From: Calendula officinalis
Lineage: Eukaryota; Streptophyta; Magnoliopsida; Asterales; Asteraceae
Reading direction: 5' to 3'
Length of the DNA: 64,000 nucleotides
NCBI GenBank assembly: GCA_963853835.1
Contig: OY970830.1
Span: 35,115,966-35,179,965, forward strand
Shown in pieces: positions 22,179 through 36,018 of the stretch. The notes under the pieces were generated by a model. It ran no database searches, was not told the DNA's origin, and saw only the letters and a list, made by a program, of their open reading frames with translations. The position numbers and the translations under genes are program-made. Numbering within the stretch: position 1 is the first letter of the stretch; the number at the start of each line of letters is the position of its first letter.

Positions 22179-23522
22179 ATTTTCATAAGATACTCACTTA
22201 TTTCATACTCACTATGAGGTCCATACTCACTTATTTCATAAGATACATTTCTTATTTATCGATATCATAATATTTTCATCTCTTCGTTGACTATAATACA
22301 TAACTATTACCAGTCACATCATAATCATTTTCATATATATTCGTTCTTTTCTTTTATTAGTAATTCTTACCAATAGATACTCATTACTATCAAATCATTT
22401 CTCATTTGCTTTAATAATACATATTTATTAATCAAGACTCAGTATACATTCTTTTACTCCATAACTTTATTATTATGGTTCGTTAATCAGGATTCCATAA
22501 TTACCCTAGTTTATCATATTTAATTCCATATTCATCAAACATACTAGACTTATTCTAGCATCACATTACACCTACTTTCTTATCTTTTCAGTCCTATCTT
22601 TATCAAAATATTTATTAATAAAGACTCATAAAATATCATATGTATTTTCAAAAACCATTTGCTATGTACCCAGTTTTAAAAATCTCATGTACTCACCTTA
22701 GCAATTAATGCTCCAAATGTGTTCTTCACACCCAATTCCTTGCTCCAACAATCAACCAAACTTCCAAGACTTCACCAAAAGCCTAATACATTAATCACAA
22801 GATATTCAACATCACATACTACTAACAATGCGTCCATTTATCTATAAACACCCTTTAATAACATTTTTCCCAATTTTGATGGTATATAAAACCCTAGGTT
22901 AACCAACCCTTAAGATTCTTGCAAAATCTTAATCTTACACTTGTTTCCTTCGTTGAAATACCATCTATAAAGTGTATACAACATTTATTTCACCATTAAC
23001 CATAATCCCAAGAACTAGGGTTTCAAACCCAAGCTTCAAGATCCATGGATCTTGAGCTACAAAGATGAAGGAGTGAAGATATACCTCTAATCTTCAACTA
23101 GGAGTGAAATCTACCAAGCTTTGATGAAGAAATCACCCAAAAACAGCCTCTATGCTCGAAAATCGCCAAGAGAGAAAACTAGGGTTTGTATTTTGCATTT
23201 ATGGCTGAAATCCCGAATTTAATGTCTAGTCGGGAGAGTTCGCGCCGCGAACTACGCGTGCGTGAACTACTTCGCGTCGTGATCTGTATCGCGAACCCCA
23301 GTCGATCAAAACCCCAAAACCTCTGGCCACCCTTCGCGAACGCGAACTCTCCAGCTCAGCAGGGCTGCAACTTTTGTCAAGTGTTTCGACCCGGTTTCGT
23401 CCATAACTTTCTCATACGGTGTCCAAATGACACGAAACCAATTTCCACGTTCTTTAAACGATTTATCCTTATTTATCATATTTTTAAATAATTTATTTAT
23501 CACAAAATTTCGGGTCGTTACA
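22179..23522 (-). mobile_element. Truncated Gypsy LTR, reversed (unit 2)
   Basis: Second copy of 5813-7156; minus-strand start TGTAACGACCCG at 23522. Confidence 0.82.
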
Positions 23523-23692
23523 GTTATCGGTTCTATCGGTTCGGTTCGGTTTTCGGAAAATGATGAACATTTGGCCTAAAATAACCGAACCGAACCGAAA
23601 CCGATAACATCTTATCGGTTCGGTTTCGGTTTTGAAAATTCATCGTTATCGGTTATCGGTTCGGTTCGGTTTTGGCCCGATAATCACCCCTA
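23523..23692. mobile_element. hAT-type MITE end, truncated (unit 2)
   Basis: Second copy of 7157-7326. Confidence 0.55.
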
Positions 23693-24478
23693 CATTAGAT
23701 TATAAATTAAACATACAATAATTAGTCACATTTACAAATATTTCCAGGCACAAAGAATGAATTAACAATGATCAATTCACAATTATTCAAGTTATATATA
23801 TAGATACTACTAGCATATAATTACACATAGATGAACTCACGTGAGATTTAACTAATTCTAGAATTACTTAAATGAACTCCTTAATTCCAGTAACAAATAG
23901 AGTTGAATCACCTTCCAACACTTGAGCTTTCCTCAGTTCTTTCCAATTGACGACCTATAACAATCAAACAATTACAATAAGATTCACCAACTATAATCCT
24001 TCTTACAATAACCCATGCATCACCAAATTTCCCAATTTGATGATGATCCAAAACCCTAGACTTTAATTATTATATATCTAGTGTAAAACATGATTATACT
24101 ATGAAATTCTATGTTCAAAACCCTTTTATGGAGGTCAAGCATCTAAAATTTCGACCATAAACTCAAACCCTAGCTTAATAGAATTTTACCAATTAGACAC
24201 TAGGAAGATAAGATGAAAGATGTTTTACCTTGGATTCTTCAATTTCTATCAATAAACCCCTAGATTAGAGCCGAGATTTGGACTTAATTCACCAAAATCG
24301 TCAAGAACACCCACATGCATGGTACCAAAAAACTTTGGGTTCAAAATGAGCTGAATTGGGGACATTCCCGTATTTGATTCCCCGGCACCCGTCACCCGGT
24401 GACAAAACCTTCTGTTCGTTTTCCCCTCCTCCGTCACTCGGTGATACCTCTGCAAAAATTTTGGAGTTTTTTCTTATA

Positions 24479-24791
24479 CTTCCTCCGATTCAAAATAAGT
24501 GATACACTTTCCATATTTGGATGTATCAAAATAAGTGATACACTTTAAAAATATACCTAATTTGGTAAAAAGTTGTGGGCCCCACATCCACTAACTACCT
24601 ACTTTATTAAAGTGAAATGACATCTCTACCTTTACTTTTACTTTTAAACATCATTAATCTTACTTTATTCAAAAATTGTGGGACTTATTCCCCACTAACC
24701 ATCCAATTAATCTAATTTAACCATCATTATAAAATTTTGCCTCAAAAACCGTGAAAGGAACAATGTATCACTTATTTTGAATCGGAGGAAG
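24479..24791. mobile_element. Stowaway MITE, 313 bp (unit 2)
   Basis: Second copy of 8113-8425, TA flanks intact. Confidence 0.92.
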
Positions 24792-24894
24792 TATTTTTTT
24801 TTTACTATTTGACCCGAATCTCTGCACCGAAATGCCAATAATACAACCGATCCTAATTTCTATCAATACCAAACACTTTAAATATACCTATAGC

Positions 24895-25722
24895 TAGCCG
24901 TGCACAAAATATCCGAAACCGAAACCGGTACCCGAACCGGTCAAAACCGGTTTGGACCGTAACCGGTTCGGTTTTGGATTAACCGATCGATCCGTAACCG
25001 GTTACCAGCTTTCGACCAAAAAACCGACCGGAACCGAATTTTTCTAACGGGAACCGGTTTTTGCCCGTTGTAACCGGTTTTGTAACCGGTTTGTAATCGC
25101 TTTTTCGAGCTGACCGTTAGCAAACGGTAATATGACCATTGGGGACCGAATTTGACCGTTTTTTGCTCACTTTCCGATGAAGATATAGCTCAAGAAGGTG
25201 AATCGTCCCGAGCATCTAGCTCCGATGGTTATGAATATGAAGATAATGACCCACAAGAAGATAGCGACGAAGAAGACACACAACAAGGGAATCAAAACGT
25301 TTAATGGTGGTTTGTAGTTTAATCGTATCTCGATGATTTGTAGCTTAATCGTATTGTTAGGACTTTCGAACTTTCGTATTTTTATGTTTAATGATGTGTA
25401 CTTGAATGTTTTTAACGTTTTTATGCTTAATGAAGGTTTGTGTTTTGATAAAACGTTTAATGGTGGTGTTTGAAATTGAATTGCGGCAAAAAAAAACCCA
25501 ATTATAGTGTAACCGGTGAAACCGGTTTTGACTACCGGTTTGTAACCGAACCGGTTAGTAACCGATCGGTAACCGGTTAGACCGGTTGGGGTTTTTCATG
25601 TTCGAACCCGGTTACGAACCGAACCGGTTTTAAGCGGAACCGGTTTTGACCGGCTTTGACCAAAACGGTTTGGGTCAAACCCGAAACCGGTTTGGTCAAA
25701 AACCGGTTTGTGTGCACGGCTA
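24895..25722. mobile_element. hAT element, 828 bp (unit 2)
   Basis: Second copy of 8529-9356; flanking octamers CCTATAGC and CCTATAAC retained. Confidence 0.92.
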
Positions 25723-26219
25723 CCTATAACCTACAGGGCATGATCAAGTTCACTTAGACTTAAATTACGTTCAACACTGATTTCAAACTTAATATTAAAT
25801 ACCGAAATCTATAGATTTGCACTCGATAATCTTATACTTAACATAATAAATTTCTTTTTAAAAAATAATAATAATAAAAATAAATTTCTATTTAATTCTA
25901 GAAATCATAAAACGCATAAATGAAAATACGTATATTACACCCAAGTAAGAGATCAAAATCATAACCCACACGAGATAGATTTCAAACCTTCTTTCAAAAA
26001 TCATACTACGTATTTAAAGTAACACATTCATCTCGTCTATCCATTATTGAATCTTTAATTTGTTGTCTTTTCCGTGAAGGTAAAATGTATAATAAAAAAC
26101 GAAGAGACTTTGGTCAAATGTGATTGATACAGGTTGGATATCAGACGTGCGGTGTTCATTAAGTTCAATTGCATCAACGTGAAGCCCTCTTCCCCCTTTT
26201 AAAACATTAATATCTATAA

Positions 26220-26374
26220 GGGTTTTGTTAATGACAGCCCTAAGGGCTGTCACTAACATGCATAAAAAGCTTGTACATTGATTAAACAAGTAATATTCCT
26301 AAAATTCAGGTAGTGTGTCTTTTGTTTTTTTGCCTTCTTAATGACAGCCCTTAGGGCTGTCATTATCATTTTCC
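26220..26374. mobile_element. Mutator-like MITE in the TTL promoter (unit 2)
   Basis: Second copy of 9854-10008, 9-bp TATCTATAA flanks at 26211-26219 and 26375-26383. Confidence 0.85.
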
Positions 26375-26616
26375 TATCTATAAATCATCCAATATTCCAT
26401 GACCTAATTTCTTGCTCCCCTGGCACACCACACAACGTGTTTTTTCAACATTGAATCTATTAAAAAATAAATAATGTAGTTCACTAATAAAAAAGGGAAA
26501 CCAAATCATATAATTCCAATATAAAAGCAACAATTCTTTTACTAAAAACTCTTGCATACATTTATCTCATTTCAAAAACTAAATCTTAAACCATAGAAAA
26601 GACACAAGTCTTAGTT

Positions 26617-29600
26617 ATGTCGGATTTGACGAACAACTACGGATGTGGCGCGTTTATTGCCGTTTTTGGACGAAGGTCAAGACGATCGGTCTCCACGGGC
26701 TCAATACCGACTTTTGATGAGCCCGAGTTCCCTAAAACTACAAGCAGACGGAAAGGCTCAAATGATGCATCCTTTGATAATGCATCGAGCACGATACAAC
26801 CAAATACAAAAGATGATCGAATAATGGCTAGGCCTTCACCAAGTCCAAAAAGGAAGGCCACCCCACCATTGCATGTTCAACCTCAACAACAAGAAGTTAG
26901 GTCAAATGGTCAACAACACTTCCAAACCAACGACCGAAACAAAAAGGTTTCTCAGGGGTCAAGCGGGATGTCGATATCACAAGAGCTTGAAACCATGATT
27001 GATGATCATCAACGGTCTAATAATGGTGGTACCATGAAGGTGTTTGGAAATTTGGGTAACTTACGACAAGCGAATTCAAATAATGTCAATTATAATCCAA
27101 AAAAAGAACGAGAAGAAACCCGATCCTTGCCAAATGGAATGGGGAACATAACTAGGAAACCCGCAAAACCAATTTCTTATTGTAGGGCACTTTCTACACG
27201 AATGGATCCTGAGCAGTTGAAGATCATGGGTAACGAAGATTATAAAAACGGACGATTTGCTGAAGCTTTGTCACTTTATGATGCCGCGATTTCAATTGAT
27301 CCAGAAAAAGCATCATATAGAAGCAACAAAAGTGCAGCCTTAACCAGCTTAGGGAAGCTGTTAGAAGCAGTGTTTGAAGCCAGAGAAGCAATCAGAATAG
27401 AACCTTTCTACCAAAGGGCGCATAATCGTTTAGCCACATTATATCTCAGGTATATACACATCATAACCTTCTGTTGTGACTTGTGATCATTAAGTTACCG
27501 CCGCAAAGCGCGGGTACAAAAATCCTAATGCATATACTTCCTCTGTTTCAAAATAAATGATACATCGTTAGTTTAACTGTTTTTGAGGTAAGATATTACT
27601 ACTATAATGAATGTTAAATTAAATTAAATTGAATAGTTAGTGGGGATTGGGTGCACACCTTTTGAATAAAGTAAGTTAAATGATACTCCCTCCGTCCCAA
27701 ATTTATTGTCCAGTTGGAAAAAACACACAGTTTAAAAAAAGTGCATTAATTAGATTATGCCACCAATCAAATTTTTTCTTTCCCACTTAAATGTTTTTTG
27801 ATTGGTTGAAACTTATGAGTAGACACTCATTTTGGGACAAACCAATATAGAAATGTAGTAATAAAATGGGACGGAGGGAGTATTTAAAAGTAAAAATAAC
27901 AATAAAGTGGTTATTTCACTATATTAAAGGAGATAGTTAATGATTTTGGACCCTACTACTTTTTAACAAATAAGGTAAATTTTCAAAGTGTATAATTAAT
28001 TTTGAATTTTGATACACCCAAAATGGTTATTTTGAATCGGTAGAAGTATATTGATTGGGATTTTAAATGTTTAAATATATAATTCCAAAAAATTGCATGG
28101 AATCGATCAATTTGTGGTGATTGTAGATTAGGAGAGCCGGACAAAACAATGCGTCACTATAAGCCGGCTGGCTCAGAAGCTGAGCCTGACCTAATAACAA
28201 AAGCTCGAACTGTTCATGGGCACCTTATTCGGGCTAACGAGGCAAAGAAACGAAGAGATTGGAATACATTGATAAAGGAGAGCACTTTAGCAATATCTAA
28301 TGGGGCAGATTCTGCGTTACAGGTACTATATATATAGATCTACCTTTATTTATTACTTTTTTTTTGTTAATTTTCAAGCTTCATAAATTAATTAATATTG
28401 GGTGTTTATTTATGTTGGAAATATATATAAAGATTTATACGATGAAGACCGAAGGGTTGTTGAAGTTGCATATGCACCAAGAAGCAGACATGGTGTTGAG
28501 CAATGGGCCAAAGTTTGAAGTAGAAGATTGCACCAAGTTCTATGGTCCAATCATCCACAGTAATTTGCTGGTTATACGATCTCAAGTCGATTTGGCAGTC
28601 GGCAGGTATTTATAGTGTGCACTATATTTATTTGTGCATTATATACTTAGTGGCCTAATTATTACATTATTACATATACTCTAGACTAATGTTACAATTA
28701 TATTGACTCCACAACCTCAAGTATTTTAAAAAATTGAAAACTTAACATAAACTAGATGATTTAATCACATTAATTGACCTAAGCATTACATTATTACATA
28801 ATAGACCCTAATGTTACAAGTATATTGACCCAACAACTTCAATTATTTATATAATTGAACACTTGACAAAAACTAGATCATTTAATCACATTAATTGTTT
28901 GGGAGCAATTTTATGTTGATTCAAGTGGAAATTTGGCAGGCGGTTGGGTACGTAAGTGCTCAAAAACGGTTTGCATAAAAATGGGCTTTTTTCTAAATCG
29001 GCCGGTCTAAGTAGGTCGAGTCAATTTGACCCAATAGTTTGGTATTTTCGATTTTTTTTTTTTATATATTTTTTATAATGCAAATTGTTTAAATTACGGG
29101 ACAACATTGCAAATTGTAGGATTGATGATGCACTAGAGGCGGCTCAAATGGCAGCAAAGATGGACTCAAATAACAAAGACGTGAACACGATGGTGAATAG
29201 AACACGGGCAGTAATTGGTGCCCGATCAAAGGGCAATGAGTTGTTCAATGATGCTAAATATTCGGAGGCTTGCATTGCGTATGGGGAAGGGCTTGACCAT
29301 GACCCGTTTAACTCGGTTTTGTTGTGCAATCGTGCTGCTTGTCGAACCAAACTCGGTCAATTTGAGAAAGCCATCGAGGATTGCACTATGGCCTTGAATA
29401 TCCGTGCCTCTTATAGTAAAGCAAGACTACGGCGCGCCGACTGCAATGCTAAGGTGAACACTCCTATAAAAATTGTTTTCGTGTTTGAATCACTATGTGT
29501 TTATGTTAATGAAGTATTTAGCTAAAATTACCAAATTATTATTATAACTAGAGGTAATGTTTTTTTGTAGTTAAAAGAAACTAGAGGTAAATATTCAAGG

Positions 29601-29786
29601 TTGTCTTTAATTTTATCTAATCTCAAATGACAAATCTCAATTATTGATCAATAATAATAAATCATAAAGATTAATCATATATATTTTATACATTAATAGG
29701 TATTTTGGTCATTTGGCATTTACATAAAATTTGTCAATTTTTTTATTTTTTATTTTATATTTTTTTTACAATTATTGTATTATTTA

Positions 29787-29836
<50 letters not shown>

Positions 29837-29839
29837 GTG

Positions 29840-29889
<50 letters not shown>

Positions 29890-32800
29890 TGTTAAAGAAA
29901 ACAATATTCTATGATAATCACATGTTTTATATACTTAATCACATTTGATTTATTTTGTTTAATCATGTGATCTCATGTTATCAAGTATACAATCACATAT
30001 GAGTATCAAATAATGTGTTTATAACGAAAAAAATTTAAAATTAAAAAAAAATAATCATGATGATAAAAATTAAAAAATAATTTTTATAAAAAAGATTAAA
30101 TAATAAATAAATAAATAAATTTTAGGTAAAAATGACTAAAATACCCCTCCATGTATAAAACGTATGACTAATCTTGACCATGAATCTTTATTAGTCATAT
30201 ATATTTTATACATGAATATGTATTTTCACTACAAGAAAAATCCGGTATAGCTACGGAAATTGCAACATAACTCATTTGCGAGGAAGAAATTTGCTACGGA
30301 ATTTTGCTGATTAGCTACGGAAAATCAGTTTTTGCTACGGAAAATCAGCTTTTTGCTACGGAATTTGTCCGTAGCTATTCAAGAATTTTTTTGTAGTGTT
30401 TGGTCATTTGGCACTTACATAAAATTTGTCAAATTTTTTTATGTTATATTTTTAAAAAACAAAATTTATTCATTATTTATTATTATTATTATTATTATTA
30501 TTTAAAGAAAATAATATTCTGTGATAATCACATATTTTATATACTTAATCACATGTGATTTATTTTGTATAATTACATGTGATCTCATATTATCAAGTAT
30601 ACAATCACATATGATTATTAAATAATATATTTTTAACGAAAAAAATTTAAAAATTTAAAAATAATAATCATAATGATAAAAAGTAAAAAATAATAATTCT
30701 GAAAAAATTTTAAAAAAAAATTATGTAAAAATGACTAAAATGAGACTTATTTCTAGATTTCACTGATTTCAGTGATTGAACTGATGGCTACCCCTCTATA
30801 TATAAAATGTTTGATTAATCTTGATCATTAATCTTTTATTAGTTAATGGTTGAAATGTGTCTTTTGAATTATAAAAAATTTAAAGACTACCTTCAGATAT
30901 AACAAAATATGTGCGTGTTTCTACATTTCATGTTAGGGTTCATTATATTCCTTTCTCAAATACTACTAGCTCAAGTTTCTAACTATTTACTAGTTCGATA
31001 ATCTGTTGTTTAGATTGTAATGATATGGTCGTGAAATAGAAATTAGTTTGCCAAGCTTATTAACATTCGATTCGGGATATGACAGTGATTTAAGTGAGGT
31101 TCACAATGTGTAGTGTCTAATATTTACGGTTAACAACGAATGTTTGTTGAGTGTTGTGATCAATTCCTCTATTTAGGAGAAGATAGATGTATTATTTGGA
31201 TTTAATTTTTTTAATCTTATTTCATTGTCAAAAAAGTTTGATTGCTCTAATGAAAATAGGGTACTAATAATAGAAAAGGGAAATAGAATTTTTTTACAAA
31301 ATTAGGGGCTACTTGGTTATTTTAAGAAAATTAAAGTTTAAGGGGTTTGTTAGGTGCTGTTTGTTTTTTTATAGCAAAAAGATCTGCGGTCTGCGGACCA
31401 CATCTGCTATGATCTGCACCAAAAAGCTGGACCAAAGGTCTGCAAAATAGAAAAGTTTTTTTGTTTGTTTTTTTCCATACAAAGGTCTGCAAAAAACAAT
31501 TAGGGCAAAATTAGGGATAAAATTAGGGTAAAATTGGGGATAAAATTAGGGCAAAATTTGGTAGAGAATGAGGCTGAGAGAGACAGAGGTGGAGAGAGAG
31601 GGGCTGAGAGAGATAGAGGTGGAGAGATAGAGAGAAAGATCGAGAGAGAGACGGAGAGAGAACGACGGAGAGAGAGAGATCGACGGAGAGAGACAACGAC
31701 GGAGAGAGAGAGAGCGACCGAGAGAGAGAAGGAGAGAGATATGCGACGGGCTTCTCCAGATCTGGCTTCGCCGGAGAACACGCAGGAGAATGCGTTGGAG
31801 AACGTGAAGAGACAAACCGATAGAGTGATACCAGCGGGGGGAGAGCGAGAGAGGGATATGGAACCTTGCTCGACGGAGATGGAGACCGGAGAAAGATGGC
31901 GGGCGGAGGAGCTTCGCCTGAGGAAGATGTCGGGCGGAGGAGCTTTGCCGGAGGAGATGGTCGTGAGAACTGAGATGGTGGAGGAAGAACTGAGATGGAG
32001 GAAGAACTGAGATGGTGGAGGAAGATGACGATAAAAGGGGTGGGCAGATTTCCTTCTTTTTATTTTTTGGTCAAGAAGCATGGAAAAGCTACATTTCAAG
32101 TCTGCCTCATACAGACCTTAGGCAGACATTTTTATGTCTTCGGGCTTCTAAAGAGCAAATATCTGCGGGAGTGCTTTTCTGCCCGTGGTCTGCGCCGCGC
32201 AGACAAAAGACTCCACGCAGACCTTTTGGCAAAAAACAAACAGCACCTTAGTCATTTTCGGAAGCTTGTTAATAAACAGAACTAGTAAAAAAATACCCCC
32301 ACGAGTCGGGAGAAACTTTTATATAATTTGTTATAAGTTTTGATAATAACAGCCCTCATTATAAACTTGTATATTAATCTATAACCGACTCCAAAACTTT
32401 GGGAACTACTCCCTCCGTCCCTAAATAAAGTTTTCATTTCTGTTTGACACAACTTTTTAGGAGATAGTTAGTGGTGGGGTATTTTGTATTTATTTTGATT
32501 AAAATATAAGATTTCATTGGAGAAAGAAAGTGTTTTAGCAGATAGTTAGTGGTGAAAGTATTGATAATAATATTGTTATATTAAGTGGATCCCTTAAGTT
32601 TGAGAAATGAGAACTTTATTTAGGGACAAAACTTGAAGGGGAAATGAGAACTTTATTTAGGAGTACTTAATTATACATATTTTTATGCACTTAATGACAG
32701 TCCTTAGGGCTGTCATTATCAAAACCCATTTGTTATTTAGGAAATTCATATGCCATCGGCCATCGTAACCAATTTTTTGTAAAGAAAAGTAATAATAAGA

Positions 32801-33621
32801 ATAATAACAAATAAAACTAGGAATAGAAATTAAATTATGATTCTTAGTTATATTGGAATTAATTAGTTATATAGAAGTATAAAAGTTTTGAAGATAAATA
32901 ATATTTTGAGTATCATATGAAAAAACATATTTCTCGTGACGTCGTATGAGATAAAACCTACAAATTTAATAAAAGTCGTATTATCAAAAGTGTAAAACTT
33001 AACTACCGGTCATTTACCCATAGTTTGTATGCATATGTAAAACATTTAAAAACATCAAGTAACTATTTTCGACTTTTATGATTATGTTTTTGAAATTTAG
33101 TTAGACTTTAATTGTATCATGACATTTGACTTGTAGTGATTTGTTGTCGTCGTTGATACTTATCATTTACGTGGTTGATCAATATCTGTAGAGTCTATGG
33201 TGCCTTTTTTTTTGTGACGATAGTGTTTAGGGAGCAATTTTTTATTTTTACAATAATTTATTAGTCTATTATTATTGTTTTTGTTACTATTAATAACGAT
33301 TTAGTAATAGTAAAAGTCATTATTACTAATATTGTTGTTATTGTTATTTCATTATTACTACGACTATATTTTAGGTAAAACTAAAATCAATATAAACAAA
33401 AACTTCATTTCGAGTAAACAATGCGTATCTATGAAACGTGTCGCAATGCGGGAGGATTTTATCGCCATTTGACTTAAATTACAAATAATTTTGTTTGGAT
33501 AAAACAGTTGGGAAAATGGCAAGCATCCATAGACGATTATGAGGTGCTAACAAGAGAATCACCAGAAAATAAGGAGGTGAGCAATGCCTTGAGAGAGGCT
33601 AAACATCAACTACAGAGATGA
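26617..33621 (+). CDS. TTL-like TPR protein, five exons, lacking the thioredoxin-like domain (gene 2)
   Basis: Exons: 26617-27449, 28127-28322, 28433-28605, 29120-29453 and 33508-33621. The predicted protein is identical to gene 1 (549 residues): N-terminal GCG motif, ELETMIDDHQRS and FGNLGNLRQ motifs, two TPR blocks, end at tandem TGA codons. Intron 4 again carries the CACTA, Harbinger and Mutator-like MITEs. Protein identity alongside scattered intronic and flanking differences fits a very recent duplication or gene conversion; it does not by itself show selection. Whether either copy is expressed cannot be told from sequence. Confidence 0.8.
27537..28046. mobile_element. Stowaway MITE in TTL intron 1, split (unit 2)
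   Basis: Second copy of 11171-11680. Confidence 0.88.
27686..27880. mobile_element. Nested Stowaway MITE, 195 bp (unit 2)
   Basis: Second copy of 11320-11514. Confidence 0.92.
29786..29891. repeat. (ATT)n microsatellite (unit 2, shorter allele)
   Basis: Same tract as 13421-13540 but shorter, with fewer units in both runs around GTGG. Confidence 0.95.
30227..30398. mobile_element. CACTA MITE, 172 bp (unit 2)
   Basis: Second copy of 13877-14048, TTT flanks; differs by at least one base (CATAACTC against CAGAACTC). Confidence 0.93.
31353..32247. mobile_element. PIF/Harbinger-like element, 895 bp (unit 2)
   Basis: Second copy of 15003-15897, TTA flanks. Confidence 0.82.
32335..32727. mobile_element. 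Mutator-like MITE with nested Stowaway 32409-32663 (unit 2)
   Basis: Second copy of 15985-16377, ATTTGTTAT flanks at 32326-32334 and 32728-32736. Confidence 0.88.
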
Positions 33622-33624
33622 TGA

Positions 33625-33768
33625 ATAATGGAAATGAGTATTATAGAAGTCTGGTCACAATGTAATAATAACTACACACTTGATGAGTTTGTCACTATCC
33701 AATATGATGACAAATTAATCTGTAAAGCTTATTCCTTCTTGGAAAATCTTTGTTGTTTGGTAGCTTAG
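33625..33768 (+). pseudogene. Decayed thioredoxin-like remnant of TTL gene 2
   Basis: Behind the tandem TGA codons of gene 2; same as 899-1042. Confidence 0.5.
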
Positions 33769-34029
33769 ACTTTTGTCTTCTTTTTATATATTGTAGACTT
33801 TCTAAGAAATGTCCAATGATTTATTGCGAGTTTTTGTTGCAACACATGTTTCTATAACCTTTATCAAACATTTATGATAATGATATATAGTTTCGACAAC
33901 GAACTATTTTGTTGAAGTAATAAATCTAAAAGAAAACCTATGGTAATTTTATAATATTAGTTATATTAGCAATTACAACAAAACTTTGAAATTTGTAATG
34001 ATAAATGCAATAATCATATTTAATATATA

Positions 34030-34285
34030 CACCATCCGTCTCACAAAAAAGTTTATATTTCTCCTTAAAATTTTGTCCCATAAAAAGGTTCACATTTCTT
34101 AAATTTGGGAGCCCACCTAATAAAATAATATTATTATCAATCAATCATTCCACCAATAAAACACTTTCTCTCTCCAATCTAACCTTATTTTTTAATCAAA
34201 AGTATTACAAAGGACCTCACCACTAACTATCTCCTAAAAGATTGTACCCAAATAAAATGTAAAATTTTTTATGGGACGGAGGGAT
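34030..34285. mobile_element. Stowaway-like MITE (copy 3)
   Basis: Third array copy of 1304-1559. Confidence 0.75.
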
Positions 34286-34369
34286 TATCATTTATCAACT
34301 AGAGTAAGAACAATTTTAATATATACACATGATGAGAACTAATCTTTTATCTTTATTATTAATAAAGTC

Positions 34370-34492
34370 TTTTTTTTAAAGGACAAATCTAATTTACTTT
34401 TAATTACATCCTATGTCTACAACGGGACTCAAACTCCTGACCTGAAGGTTGACAGACAAACAGCATACCGTTAGACCAAATTGCCTTTTGGT
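34370..34492 (-). mobile_element. tRNA-derived SINE-like element (copy 3)
   Basis: Third array copy of 1644-1766. Confidence 0.5.
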
Positions 34493-34866
34493 AATTAATG
34501 CATGTCTTAATCTTGCTTTCTTCTTTCTTCTTTAGAAAAGTCTTAATTTTGCAAATTCAAAATAAAATGGAATAACCTCGTTTTGATCCAGCGACCTCTC
34601 GTATACAAAGCCAAAGCCCAGCCATTTCTTGTGCAATGTTTATTCGCGAAAATGCAGTCGTTACTTTGTATAACCATATATTTGAAATGAAAGTGCTACT
34701 CACTTTTAAAGGAGCCAGTAGTTTCTGGGCCTCTGTTCATCTTTCTTATACCCATCTATCGACCCAAACCAATTCCTTATGACTGGCCCATTTTGATTAT
34801 AACTTATTAGACTATGTGTAAGTGTGATCAAACCCAGTTTGGTCACCCCTGCCACATTAATATCAT

Positions 34867-35116
34867 TGTTAGGACTAGTTTTGAGCTAAAATGATGTAAT
34901 TAGCGTTAATTAAACTAGTTTAGAGTTTAGGGTATAAATACCCTTGTGATGACTAATGATGTAAGCTTTCCCTCACTTTAATAGAAACACACTTTGAAAG
35001 CTCCTTCCCTCCATCATCTTCTCTCTCAAGAACACACACACTAACACACACTTGATTCTTCATATCTTCTCAAATCACCATGAATTAGCTTGATTTCGAT
35101 TACATTAGCTCTCTCA
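34867..35116 (+). repeat. 5' LTR of the complete gag-only element
   Basis: 250 bp, TG/CA, TATAAATA near 34932; PBS begins 35119. Confidence 0.96.
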
Positions 35117-35573
35117 ATTGGTATCAGAGCACAAGCTCTCAAAGAGTAGATCCAATTTCGTGGTGATTCGTTCCAGATCTGTGTTTTTGCAAGTTCATGT
35201 TCGTTCGTCACTGAGAATTTAAACTGCAAATTTTTCTGTTTGAATCGATGAATTGATTGAAGATAAACGTTTCTCCGTTGATTCTAATAGGAATAGAATC
35301 AAATTTCGATCAATTCCATCAACAATTGATCATGATTCAGTGATTTTTGTGAAAAAGTTGAAAAACTCAAAAAGTCTCTGAAAATCGAAGAATTCGAGCT
35401 GTAGTGTTATGGATTGAAGGATATTATCGGATCAGATTGTGAGAAAAGAGATTTCGAGCAGCTAGGGATTGGAATCATTGAATTTGGTCAAGTATTGAGC
35501 GAAATCGAATAAAAAATGGTGAAATTTTGAACGAACTGTGTTCGTCCGTCGAAGTCTTCGTCATCAAGAACTC

Positions 35574-35965
35574 GACCCGAACTTCATCATCGTCGGCCCA
35601 AGTAATTGTTCGGCCCGAACATTATTTCGGCCCAATTAAGTTCGGCCCGAACACAATTGGTTCTGCTACAGTCTTCGGCTCGGCTCACTTGTTCGGCTTC
35701 AACGTGTTCGGCTCACTTGTTCGGCTCACTTGTTCGGCTTCAACTTGTTCGGCTCACTTGTTCGGCTCGAACATAGAGCTCGGCTCGAACTAAATCCTCG
35801 GCTCAGCTCAGACAAAGTCTTCGGCTCGGTGTTCGGCTCCAACGGTTCAATTCAAATCAAAGTGTTCGGCTCCAACAATTCAATTCAAATCAAAGTGTTC
35901 GGCTCCAACAGTTCAATTCAAATCAAAGAGTTCGGCCCACACACATAGCTCGGCCCGAACACTTT
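35574..35965 (+). repeat. Leader minisatellite (copy 3)
   Basis: Same TTCGGCTC-based array as copies 1 and 2; retains the 13-bp word lost in copy 2. Confidence 0.85.
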
Positions 35966-36018
35966 AACAATTAAAATTCATTCCCATTTTCGGAACTTTG
36001 TCATTTAAAATTATCAAA

